This document shows, piece after piece, positions 23,987 to 37,207 of a stretch of 64,000 nt of DNA (position 1 is its first letter; the number at the start of each line of letters is the position of its first letter). The notes beneath the pieces were generated by a model that saw only the letters and a program-made list of their open reading frames with translations, made no database searches and had not been told where the DNA came from. A program made the position numbers and the translations under genes. The stretch lies in the NCBI GenBank assembly GCA_005408345.1, contig SEMN01000491.1, positions 186,001 through 250,000 on the forward strand, written 5' to 3'. The stretch comes from Macquaria australasica (Eukaryota; Chordata; Actinopteri; Centrarchiformes; Percichthyidae).

Positions 23987-26900
23987 AACACACTTATTTG
24001 TAATAGGCAAGTCTCACTAAACTTTTAATTGAGGTTGATGGCTTCTGGGTTGACCGTTGTCTGAAGAGTAATACACACCCACGCCCATTGTTTTTCATGT
24101 AAGCCCACACACCGGAAGAGTCATTCACAGGCCGAGACACATCATTGTCCTATTTCTAAGCGTTGGTGGATGTCAATGCTCCAGATTTTATCACATTTTC
24201 TCCCTACATAAGAACATCCTGCCTACTGTAACTATACTGCTCAGCTCTCCATACGGTAAACAGCAACAACTCCTTCTACAAAGCAATCAAAGCCTTTCAG
24301 GATATTTTTTATTATGTCTGTAATCTCTGTAGAAGTAGAACCATGCTACATATGAAACAATAAATAATAAATGTTTGTTATTACTGCAGATGAATATGTA
24401 GTTTGCTAACCAAAATACTAGCTTGGTCAGCCAGCTGGTTTCTAGTAGATCACCATGCAGTTAGAAAAAAATAGTTAATCCAGATACTTTCTGTCAGAAT
24501 CGGAGACAATCGTTTGAAATGATTTCTGTAAAATGTAAGTTAATTTGAAAAGCTTTAGGAGGCTCATGCTGCCCGCCTTGATATGTTATATTGTTTTGCT
24601 ACTGTTTTGTTCCTGAATCTCTACAACAGAGGTGGTGAGTGTGAAGTTAGCATGAGTACATCGTCAGAATGGCTACAACTGTGAGAATTACACCTAGGTT
24701 GACATTTTTTTCTTTAAGAACAGATTAGAGTTTTAGCCATGAGAAAATAAAATGACTTCATTAAAAGCTTCACTCACCACAGAAAATGTATTTGTGTTAT
24801 GTTCTGTGCACTGTTAGGTTTGACTGACAGGTAGGAGTGAATCCAAAGAGACCAGTTTTTGTCTTTAGCTGTCTAACTGTTGGTTGGTTGGAATGAGTGG
24901 CAGTGTTATGGATTGGTGGGATAGTCAGAAGCTGAAGGTTTTCAATCAGTGGACAAGAGTGATGTATTGTTCCATGTTCCTACCTCATCCTCGGCCTGTC
25001 CTAACTCTTTCTTAAGCTCCTCCACCCTCAGGCGTAGCTTTTTGACTTCGGCCTCGTGGCTCTCCACCCTCCGGTTGGCGTGGGCGAGCTCTGCTGTCTT
25101 CTCCTGGAACTGCTTCTTCAGCTTAGCATGAATGTGTCGAAGGTCAGCCAGCTCCTATGCACACAGCAGATGAACAGCAGACAGGCTTAGAGACTAATGT
25201 TTCCACCAAGAGCAATACTGGTAGTGGAGACTGTATCTGTAAGAAACAATAAAAAAGCTTTAAAATGTCATTTTACAGGTATTCAGACAGGTCCTGGTTG
25301 TTGATCCTTCATTGCTGATGATAGTTGTTGATTATGGATATAGTAAATGTGTATTATATATACAAGGTAATAAATTCATAGGTATTAAAATATAAAAAAG
25401 TGCCAAAAATATAAATAAGTGCTGTCAAGAATGTATAAAAACTTGGTATAAATAAGGGCTAAAAGACATAGATGAGTGCTACAACCATGCAATTAAAACA
25501 ACGCACACACTGTTTAACAGGGCTACATAATTTGTACAATAAAACCATCACCAGAAGGAGTGCATTACCCACTCCTTAGGACACGCAAGTATAACCTTGT
25601 AATTTGTTGTAAGTGGATTTAACATTTTTCATTTAGACCAATCTCTACAGTCAACAGTTTTTAAATGTCTGATCCATCTTCTTTCATTGAATGCTGTATG
25701 CATGGGTTAGGGTTGGGGTTAAAGGGTCGGGGTTAGGGTTTGGGTCAGAAGAAAAGTTGGAGCAAACCACAACCTATCTGAAAGACCAGTAACAATACCC
25801 AAGATGTCCTGACAAGAGCCACATGGGTGTAATGGCCTCTAAATGGACATGTCTGAATGCTGCATCTGGTGGTGTTCCAAACAGTTTCAAAATTGTTCAT
25901 CTATTTATCAGGATGTCATTTTAGGCAAATATGGTTGTGGTCAGGCGTGAGTCAACATAAAGATCTACTCGACAGTTTGCATTGGGATTATCTAAGGAAA
26001 GTCTGCACTTGGAGCTAATGGCATCATCAATAATGCACCATTGTCGCTCAGTGCACTTCATGTACTTTGATGGCCTTGATTCAGCCTCCCTTTCTGCTGT
26101 CTCACACCTAATGGCTCCCCAGACAGAGCAGCTTCCAAGAAGCTTTTCTGAAGTTATACGGAAATATGATGGAGAGAAATGAGATATTTACAGGAACAAT
26201 AAAAGACAAGCGTAGATCAAGGAGTGGGAAATGCCCTTTACTTACTTATTTATTTATATCAGTATTTGATCCACCTTTTATCTTTATTAAGTGTTAAATG
26301 TTTGATTCTTTTAGCTATCAGCACAGAATTAGCTTTAGCTTCTTGAGTTTTAGCTGATTTATTCTCACTGAGAATGTTACAGAGTGTATTTGATTGGGAG
26401 AGGAATTGGTGCTTTATTTGTTGTTCATATAATAACAAATTCCTTAAGAGGTGGCACATAGACTCCCTTCCCCCTCAATGAATATTGAGTAATAATATAT
26501 GTATTATATAATGTATTATATATAATACATGATAATAAAGGCAAAATGTCTGAATGCCACACAAATACTAGTGTAACCCCAGAGCCAGATCAAACAAAGA
26601 GAGCGGCAGGGTAATGCAGAAGGGAATAATTAAAAAAGAGAGGGGGGTGGGGTCTTGAGAAGGAGACAGGGATGAGGAGACATATGAGGAGCAGTGGTAG
26701 TAATTGGAGGGGTGGTATTTTACAGGACGATAAAGGTGAAGCATAAGAACAAAGAAAACTGAGTGTAGCCTGCACAAGAGAAAGAGACCTAGAATCCAGA
26801 CAAGGAAGTAATTCAGGGGATCACCAACATGACATTTTATGATTTGGCAAACTGTTTAGCAATAAAGGGAGAAAGATGAGCTATTACAGCTGTTATTCTA

Positions 26901-28956
26901 TATATCTCTTATTGTCAAAAAATCCCATGAAAAAACCCAAACCAACACTTTGTTAGTCCGTCTCTCAATACATTCGCTACACTGTCTGTGGCTCTCAGCT
27001 CCGAACCCGTTGGTTCCTACTGAAGATGTAAATCTTTAAAAATGGGTCACAGATATATAGTTTCATTTTTAAAAAAGGCTAAGTAATTTCCTAAAACAGC
27101 TGGCTACTGTAGTATTTAGCAAACATTACTAAAACAGCTGCAGATTAATCGACATTTGGTGCTGTCACGGGTATTTAGAATATTGCCCACCTTGTCTTTA
27201 AAATGAACAGTCCATCATTTCAGGAAATATGCTTATTTATATATAAAAGTAATCATCTATCACATATCCTGGTGCTGAAGTGATTAAACTAATATCTAAT
27301 CTATCGGGTGATTGGTTACATATTGTCAAAAAATAAAGTGATTTTGATCATTTATTCATTGTTTACGTCATTTATCAAGTAGAAAGGGCAAACATTCAAT
27401 TTGATTATTTAATTTTAATATTGGCAACCATGGACTTCCATATTACAGCTACTCAAATGTGAGGATTTGCTGCTTTTGTTTGTGTTTTTATCATTGTAAA
27501 CTGAATATCTTTAGGTTTTGGACTGTTGGTCATACAAGACAAGCAATCTGAAGATGTCAGATTGGACTCTGGGAAATTTTAATAAGCATTTTTCACTCTG
27601 ACATTTAATAGACTAAACAATTAATTAATTGAAAAAAATAGTCGACAGATTAATCAATAATGAAAATAATAGTTAGTGTCTAAGGAGCCACAATGTGCTC
27701 AAAATTGAATGAAAAAAAAAAAGACAAATGAAATATATATAATGTCTTTTTTTCATTTTCTTCCCATATCCTTGTGGACGGCTTCATTAGGCCAGTTTCT
27801 CCACAGGTTCTTTAAACTTGGCCGACAGGACATCCCAGAATACCCACTTCCTGAGAAATGTGACACCTAGAAAAAGGCTGCTGGTGTGAAAACAAAACCC
27901 ACCATGACATATCGCCTCTTAGCCAAATTAATAATCATTTCTAACAATTATAGTACATATTAGATATCATACAGCAAACAGATATCTGAGCTGGGAAAAC
28001 AGGGTCAACTCCTTTTTTCACCAGGCCCAAAATGAAAATACAGTGATACAGTGCTGTGGAGTGAAACCAAAATTGATTGATCCAAAAGAAAAAGGTGGTA
28101 GGCGGACACAGATGGACAACAAGACACACAGACAGTCCTGCCTGCTGTCCCTGGCCTCCTATCTGTCAGACAAAAGGCCTGATAAATGAAGCACGTTTCT
28201 ACTGTATGCCTCAAAGCAGACATGCAGGCCAGAACCCTCAATATTCCCTGCAGTTTTATCATTTCAAGACTGTAACGAATAAGAGGGCAGAGGAGAGGGA
28301 AGAGAACAAAGGGGGGTGGGGGGGGGGTGAGAGGCTGGGAGTCCCTGAATCTATAAATAAAGGATTACTGAATGATCTATGAGCATGAATACGTGTATGT
28401 ATTCCACTGTACATATGTGTGTATGTGGACGTGTGAATGAGTGTGTGTATGCTTGTTCATTCAAGTTTCTTATGCGTTTCTTGTGTGTGTGTGTGTTAAT
28501 ATTCTATTATTATGGGTTTATGTATTTGTGCCAAATCTGTGTCTGTATGCTCACACACAAAAGCACAATTATGTGTAAGTGTGTGTTACTGTACGTGTGT
28601 GTGTGTGCATGTGTGTTACGCCACACTGCCTGTTAAATGTTTCTCCTTGACTGGAGAGACCCTGAAGTCTGCTGCTACATCTGTTCCACTAAAACAAAGA
28701 CACACACAAATAAACCACAGGCTTATGGCCAGAAATATGTTTACACGTTCATCATCTTGACAAAAAGGTTCTTTAATGTGAGAAAAAAAAAACAGAATCA
28801 GATGTGGAAATAACTGATGCACATAACTACAGTTCATTTAGACTGGCATGAACACACTTCCATATCCCTGCATGCATACACGAATACACACACAAAGAAT
28901 CACTAGAGTTCTCCCTTCCCCCTCTGCCATACTGAATTTAGCATTAATTTAGACAT

Positions 28957-29021
<65 letters not shown>

Positions 29022-30072
29022 CGCATAGCAGAATTGGGTTTATAATCAGGGCTGGCCAAGAGCGATACAGTGGGGGAAGGAATCACGGGCACTGCTCTAA
29101 CCAGATTGGTCAGAACAGCTCAATGAAAGAAATGAGGAAGAAAATGAAAATAGGCATAGATAAGACAGAACAGGTGACAAAAATATTAGAGGTTCGATTA
29201 ATAAAAGCACCCAGAATAAACATGAATATGGAAATGGACCAGAAAGTAGCACACAAATGCTAAAACATTCCATATATTTATATATTTTATGACAGCAAAT
29301 AAACTAAAAACCTAAACTAACTTATAAATCACTATGGTAACTTTAACATGCAATAATGACTGTGCTGGACAGAACTGATAGCTCCTTCTCACAGTGGTGG
29401 AATCCTTCTTCTTCTTTGGTCAAGATGACATTAAATCAGTTCCCAGCTGAAAAGTACTGATTCAGAATAGTGGGAATGGGTTTTGAACACTGATTGGATT
29501 CCTCATTTAATGAACATTGGGACATTAAAACTGGGAACAGGCCTTAATATTAATGAAACCAAATTTTTTTTCCAAAATTGCCTAAAAGATGAAGATACCT
29601 AAAACTGAAGATGTTTTACTCTTGGCAGCCAGAAAGGAGCACATACTGAACAAGTAATTACAAAGACAACACACAGGCCGATAGGTATGCTATGATTACA
29701 GCTGCATCACTGGGCAACTGCCAAAATTCAGGGAGAATATGAGCTGTTGACTTATGCTAATGTATACTGCAATCCATAGGGCTTTTCACACTGCACTTAG
29801 CCCCAGGCTAAGAAAGCGTTCTCTCTGGCACAATCCTGGCAACATTCCAAGTGGGCTAACCTCGACTTTAGCCTGGGCTTGCTGGGTAGTGAGGAGCTGA
29901 TGTAGTTTATTTTTGGATGTAGTAGAGTTGGCAGCAAGGCAACAGTGTCATAGCAGGTTTGGCTCGTCATGTTAATCAAATACAGAAGGCATTCTGAAGC
30001 TTTTTACCTGTGCACGGTGCATGGACTACCCAAGTGTCGTCGTTTTTCTTTCTGAAGAATGAGCTGGCATGA

Positions 30073-30147
<75 letters not shown>

Positions 30148-31358
30148 GCAAGTTAAAAAATATCCGCAGGTAGGAGTATTTCGCATTTTCATGTTTATTC
30201 ATCACATCTCTGGTGTGTAAAGGCTTTTAGTTCTGAGTTAGCTTCGGGGTAGGGTCGCTAACTTTTTAGGCTAAATCAGTCTTTGATTTTGTGAAACTGA
30301 CTAATTTGCATTAGACTGATCTGACTGAGTGTCGTCATGCTCACTCAACTCATAATTATTCAGGCTTAACAATTTTAATGTGTGTCCCCACCATAAGAGG
30401 ACACATATGACAAAGGTTTAGGTCACTAACATGCGCCAGGTAACAGGTAAGTGCTGGGAAATCTGAGAGAGAAAAGTCCTGACAAAGACTTTAACACAAA
30501 AGAGGGCACTGGCACTCATCCGCCTCCTTCTTTTGTCTCCATCACAGGTCGCTTTAAGGTTACCTCACAGACAGATGTTAGCTCATTAGTTGTGGTCAAC
30601 CTTTTTTCCCTTGGAAAGCCAACTTAAACTGAGTGCAGCAGCAAGGTGTAAAATCCCACTTGCACACAATGCCTAAGGTAGCGCTGCTGCGAGGGTCGAC
30701 GTCTTCACTCTCTCGTCGGTGCAAAGCAATTCTGCCACTGATCATGTGTAGAGCCTGACGCTATACGCACAACTCGCTCTACTAGTTAGGAAGACCATTT
30801 TTGTTGATGCGACTGCAACAGCACAGCAGAGCTCTTTGCGTGAGGAAATTGGACTGGCTCACCAAAACAACACAGAGGAACGCCTAGGCCGTACTGTATC
30901 CTGGTATTCCTGCCTTTATAACCCAAAAGCAGACAGTTACTGTGTCCAAAATACGAGACTTGTTTTGCGTAGCTTGGTTTTCATGATTAGTGAAATGATC
31001 CATGGCAAATGTCAAGTATTAATGAGATCATGAACAGCAAAGCCCCCTGCTAATGATACAATTTAGAGGGATTGGGTTGGACAAAAAGGCCTTGTTACAT
31101 TATAATCATCATTAAAATCAGAGGTATAAACCACATTTAAACTTCTTGTTGTGGAAAAAGTTTGTCTAAATATACAGTATGTATACATCTTCATCTTCCT
31201 TTCTCTCCCTTGTCTCCCCCTCTCCTCTTTGATCTTCATCTTCTTCACCTCATCCTCCTATCTCTGAGACAGTGAGCTAATTCATCCTGTTGCTTTTCTG
31301 CTCAAACACAATGTCTGGAGTAATTATTCTGTCTCTCCATTTGATTCATTCTGTTAGA

Positions 31359-31397
<39 letters not shown>

Positions 31398-34300
31398 GCT
31401 AACTGCAGCATTAAATAAAGCTGAGAGCTTCATAAATAACCCTGTGAGACAGGTGGTAATGGGGGCCACTTACATTGACCAACACTTACACACGTACTTG
31501 CTGGTGCATGGCCGTGCCACCCAACCTGCTGCTAATAGGGCAATTTAAGGAGACTAGAGATCATCACACACACACACACACCGTCTACAAACTGCAGATA
31601 CAGCTTTTCAACACAGAAGGGCTTCCTACCTGTCTTCACCCTGCCAGAGAGGTGCATGTTGGGTGAACAACCCCACCTGGTGACCAGAGGTGTCATAACA
31701 AGACCTCCACTTATATTTGATTGAATCTGCGGGCATTGTATTAATCTATGATAAATATATATTATATAATATTTTCATATTCTATTTTAATTCACTTTAT
31801 GAAGAAAAACCCTGATGAAGACTCTCTGAATCGAAATGTTGGTCTATCCATGACTCAATAAAGGATTTTATATTTATTATCAGAGTGCCTCGGATACATT
31901 CTTCAACTCTAACACTCCATGGACTTCCATTCTTAGTAAGCTGGACAGTTGTTGTTGTTTCATTCTTATTTATTTCACTTTATTTCCCTTTTTGATTGTG
32001 GTTTTAAATGTTGTTTAACAGGAGCATATAAAGTGCAAAGAAATGCACTTTAAATTGCTCCTGTGTTTGAAAGGTACTAAACAAATAAACTTGCCTTTGT
32101 ATGATTAACAGTCAGCAACTTATATGTGATGCTGTGAAACATGATACGAAATGTGGTTTAAAGCTCAACTGTGATTTTCTGACTCACTAATTTATACCCA
32201 AAGGCCTAACCTATCCTTAAAGGACTCCATCAATCTAATCACTTATGATGTCAGAAGGTGTGTTCACACTTATGTTTGCTACAAGGTGGAGGTGTAATGA
32301 TGCGGGCCCCACAGGTAGCCTGAGGCAGCCGCTACAGCTCCAAGTCAGGCAGAGCTCTCCCGTGTGAGGCTCTGTTTGGAATTTGGAAGCATTAAAAGAA
32401 ATGATTAGAGGTGAAATGATTGGTTGATTCATTCATTCATTCATTCATTCATTCATCACAAAGGCAATCTGACTAGGTCTGACCTGAAACATTTTTGAAT
32501 GACTTTCAACACAGCACAAGTCTGAACTGAATGTCATCAGTTTAAAGGTTCAACATGCTGAGAGAGAGAGATTGCCTTCTAAGATCACTGTAATAAAAGG
32601 TATTAATCTTCATCTCTTCTGCACAAAGAAAATAAAATCAGTTGAATAAACTATGAAATAATGTGAAAAAGCCAATTTCAAGTTGTTGAGGAGATTCCTC
32701 TCATATCAGACCTATAAAAACTATTTTACCCTTGTGGCTCTTTTGGCTTTAATCAATCAATCAATCAATCAATCAATCACTTTATTTGTCCCCAAGTGAG
32801 GCGATTTGGTATACAACAACGGGAATACATTTAGCACACATGAAACAAAAGACATACAGACACCACACCAAGATCACAGATAAATTATACAATTTGTTAA
32901 TAAATGAATGAGAAAAACAATTCAAATGTCCTGTCATGTCTGAATGAAGCTATAAGGGACACGTGTCTGAATTACAAACAGTATCACTTTTACAGATAGA
33001 GGAAGCCAGCACTAGCCCCTTTTATCCAGCCCGTTCAAGGCAGGAATGTTGCGCTGTTATTCCGCCTCGCCGTCTGTATAAAACATACCAACACGGAACA
33101 GGAGGATGTGGAGTTGGGGGGGCATTGTTGTTAAGCCAGCAGCGGAGGAAGTAACACAGCCGAATCAATGTCTGTGTAAAATGGGGGAGCTGGCAGGACG
33201 GGGCAGGGGTGTAACATTTTGAAAACGTGTTATGTGCGCAACCCACCAACTGGGGGATTTAAAAAGCAGCTAGCAGCAGTCGGCAGCTAACTCAAAGAAG
33301 AAGAAGTTAGCAGCTAACCTACAGCAACTAAAAATATCTGTGAACGAAGTCCGGGAGCTCCTTACCCTCCGAGCAGAGGATGACATCAACGATGCGTATG
33401 TTATACATCACACTAGACGACAACGCTGTTGTGTTACACTCCAGCTCTTGCTGGGTATCCTGAGGTCTTGCCAGGTCAGCTAAGATATATAATCCCCCCA
33501 GTCTGGGTCTTCCCCAGGGTCCCAGTTGGACATGCTGGAAAATACCTCTAGAGAGGCACCCAGGAGGAATCTTAATCAGATGTCCTAACCATCTCAACTG
33601 GCTCTTTTCACTGCAAAGGAGTCGTGGATCAACTCCGAACTCCTTTCAGATGTCAAACCTCCTCACCCTGTCTCTAAGGGTCAAAAACAACTCGTTCATA
33701 CAACGTGTTGTCCAACCAGTCTCTGGGTTGGAGGCAGCACTACATGGACACAGACACACAGGAAGAGCTATCAAGGACAACTGATAACAGTTGCAGATGC
33801 ATCTTGAATAACAACAAACACACAGAGGACCATGAAATGGACCATGCAGAGCTGGAGCACCTCGCCCGGAGGAGGCATCCCCCCCCCCCAGAGCCAGACC
33901 CAGGAGGGGAGCACAATGGCGAGCGTCTGGTGGCCGGTCGGGCACAGCCCGAAAAATCGACATGGAGCCGCCACCCTGTGGGCCTACCACCTGCAGGGAT
34001 AGGCATCGGGGTTGGGTTTAGTGTAAGCCGGGCGGCAGGCAAGGGCAGGGACCTGGGCATGCCGACCTTCGGCGTAGCAGACTGGTTTTAGGGACGTGGA
34101 ACATCAGCTCTCTGGTGGGGAAAGAGCTGGAGCTGGTGCGGGAGGTGGAGCGGTACCAGCTAGACATAGTTGGGCTCACCTCTACGCGTAGCTCAGGATC
34201 TGGAACCAAACTCCTGGAGAGGGGCTGGACTCTCTTCTTTTCCGGAGTTGCCCAGGATGAAAGGCGCCGGGCGGGTGTGGGGATACTCACGAGTCCCCGG

Positions 34301-37076
34301 CTGAGCGCCGCTATGTTGGAGTTTTCCCCGGGGACCGAGAGGGTCGCCTCGATGCGACTGAAAGTTGCTGAGAGGAAGGCTCTGACTGTTGTTTGTGCTC
34401 ATGCACCAAACAGCAGTTCAGAGTAACCGGCCTTCTTGGAGTTCCTGGGTGGTGTCCTGGAAGGAATACCACCTGGAGACTCCATAGTTCTGCTGGGAGA
34501 CTTCAACGCCCATGTGGGCAATGATGGTGAAACCTGGAGGGGGGTGATTGGGAGGAATGGCCTCCCCGATCTGAACCCGAGTGGTGCTTTGTTGTTGGAC
34601 TTCTGTGCTAGCCATGGACTGGCCATAACAAACACCATGTTTGAGCATAGGGTGGTTCATAAGTGTACTTGGTACCAGAACACCTTAGGCCGCAGGTCAA
34701 TCGACTTTGTGGCCGTATCGTCAGATCTGCGGCCGTATGTCTTGGACACTCGGGTGAAGAGAGGGGCAGAGCTGTCAACTGATCACCACTTGGTGGTGAG
34801 TTGGATAAGATGGCAGGGATGGCTGTTGGACAGACCTGGCAAACCTAAACGTGTAGTGAGGGTGAACTGGGAACGTCTGGCGGAGGGCCCTGTCCGCGAG
34901 ACCTTCAACTCCCACCTCCGGAAGAACTTCTCGCGCATCCTGGGGGAGGTTGGGGACATGGAAACAGAGTGGGCCATGTTCAAAGCCTCCATTGCTGAGG
35001 CAGCCACTAGGAGCTGTGGTCAGAAGGTCGTTGGTGCCTGTCGAGGCGGCAACCTTAGAACCCGCTGGTGGACACCGGCGGTGAAGGAAGCCGTTAAGCT
35101 GAAGAAGGAGGCTTTTCGGGCTTGGCTAGCCCAGAGGTCTCCTGAAGCAGCGGACAGGTACCGGGAGGCCAGAAGGACAGCGGCCTCGGTGGTCACCAAA
35201 GCAAAAACCCGGGTGTTGGAGGAGTTCGAGGAGGCTATGGAGAAGGACTTTCGGTTGGCCTCAAGGAAGTTCTGGCAAACCGTTAGACGACTCAGGAAGG
35301 GAAAGCGGGGCTTGGCCCAGGCCGTGTTCGGCAGGGGAGGAGAGCTGCTAACCCGGACTGGGGATGTTGTCGAGCGGTGGAAAGAGCACTTTGAGGAACT
35401 CCTCAACCCGACCAACATGTCCTCAGTGGAGGAGGCAGAGTTTGAAGACTCGGGGGAAGACTCACCCATATCCCTGGCAGAAGTGTCCAAGCTAGTCAAA
35501 GAGCTTCTTGGTGGCAAGGCGCCAGGCGTGGATGAGATTCGCCCTGAGATGCTGAAGGCTCTGGACATTGTTGGGCTGTCTTGGCTGGCACGCCTCTTCA
35601 GTGTCGCATGGAGGTCGGGGACAGTGCCTGTGGAGTGGCAGACTGGGGTGGTGGTTCTCGTCTTCAAAAAAGGGGGACCGGAGGGTGTGCTCCAATTACC
35701 GTGGTATCACACTGCTCAGCCTCCCCGGAAAAGATTATTCCAGGGTGTTGGAAAGGAGACTACGACCGATTGTCGAACCTCGGATCCAGGAGGAGCAATG
35801 TGGATTCCGTCCTGGCCGTGGCACAGTGGACCAGCTCTTTACTCTTGCAGGGCTGCTGGGGGGTTCATGGGAGTTTGCCCATCCAGTCTACATATGTTTT
35901 GTCGACTTGGAGAAGGCTTTCGACCGTGTCCCCTGGGGGGTCCTGTGGGGGGTACTGCGGGAGTATGGGGTACCGGGGTCACTGCTACAAGCCATCCGGT
36001 CCCTATATAACCGAAGTGAGTGCTGTGTCCGCATTCTTGGCACAAAGTCAAACACATTCCAAGTGGGTGTTGGACTCCGCCAGGGCTGCCCCTTGTCACC
36101 AATTCTGTTTGTGATATTCATGGACAGGATTTCAAGGCGCAGCCGGGGGGAGGAGAGTGTCCGGTTTGGTGGCCTCAGAATAGCATCTCTGCTCTTTGCG
36201 GATGATGTGGTTCTGTTGGCTTCATCGGGCTGTGACCTTCAGCATGCACTGGGGCGGTTTGCAGCCGAGTGTGAAGTGGCTGGGATGAGAGTCAGCACCT
36301 CCAAGTCCGAGGCCATGGTTCTCAGCCGGAAAATGGTGGACTGCCCCCTTTGGGTTGGAGGTGAGTTACTGCCCCAGGCGGGGGAGTTCAAGTATCTCGG
36401 GGTCTTGTTCACGAGCATCAGCAGTAATGCGGGCGTTGTACCGGACCGTGGTGATGAAGAGGGAGCTGAGCCGGAAGGCAAAGCTCTCGATTTACCAGTC
36501 GATCTACGTTCCAACCCTCACCTATGGTCATGAGCTTTGGGTAGTGACCGAAAGAATGAGATCGCGGATACAAGCGGCCGAAATGAGTTTCCTCCGTAGG
36601 GTGGCTGGGCTCACCCTTAGAGATAGGGAAAGGAGCTCGGACATCCGGAGGGAGCTCGGAGTAGAGCCGCTGCTCCTTCGCATCGAAAGGAGCCAGTTGA
36701 GGTGGTTCGGGCATCTGATTAGGATGCCTCCTGGACACCTCCCTTTAGAGGTTTTCCGGGCACGTCCAACTGGTAGGAGGCCCCGGGGCAAACCCAGAAC
36801 ATGCTGGAAGGATTATATATCTCATCTGGCCTAGGAACGCCTTGGGGTCCCCCAGGAGGAGCTGGTAAGCGTTGCCGGGGAGAGGGACGTCTGGACAACC
36901 CTGCATAACCTGCTGCCACCGCAACCCGGCCCCGGATAAGCAGAAGAAAATGGATGGATGGACACACAGAGGAGGGATGTGTGTGTGTCTGGTGTGTGTT
37001 TTTTTCCTTTAGCAGTAACACATAAGGCAAGGGGATCCCAGTGTCACATATCACGCAGGTGTTCATGAGCTCACAC

Positions 37077-37109
<33 letters not shown>

Positions 37110-37160
37110 GTCCATACAAAATATTAACTTCTGCTCTCTCTGACCCCAAATTACTCCTCC

Positions 37161-37207
<47 letters not shown>

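Larger units (their letters stand above)
33752..36957 (+). mobile_element. RTE/Rex3-like non-LTR retrotransposon, near full length but broken
   Basis: A GC-rich 5' region (about 33850-34090) is followed by an apurinic endonuclease and a reverse transcriptase, then a 3' end finishing GCAGAAGAAAATGGATGGATGG, the tail typical of the Rex3/RTE-type LINEs of fish. ATGGACACA occurs at both borders (33744-33752 and 36958-36966) and may be a target duplication, although the ATGG-rich tail makes this uncertain. It lies antisense to CCDC102A within intron 6. Clade assignment is from general resemblance. Confidence 0.85.

Noticed and set aside
31795..31900. Block reading CCTGATGAAGACTCTCTGAA..CAATAAAGG, suspected as a retroelement tail
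   Set aside because: It resembles a teleost repeat end, but too little remains to assign a type or borders.
35020..35667. 215-codon minus-strand ORF across the LINE
   Set aside because: Antisense shadow of the LINE linker and reverse transcriptase; no motif of its own.
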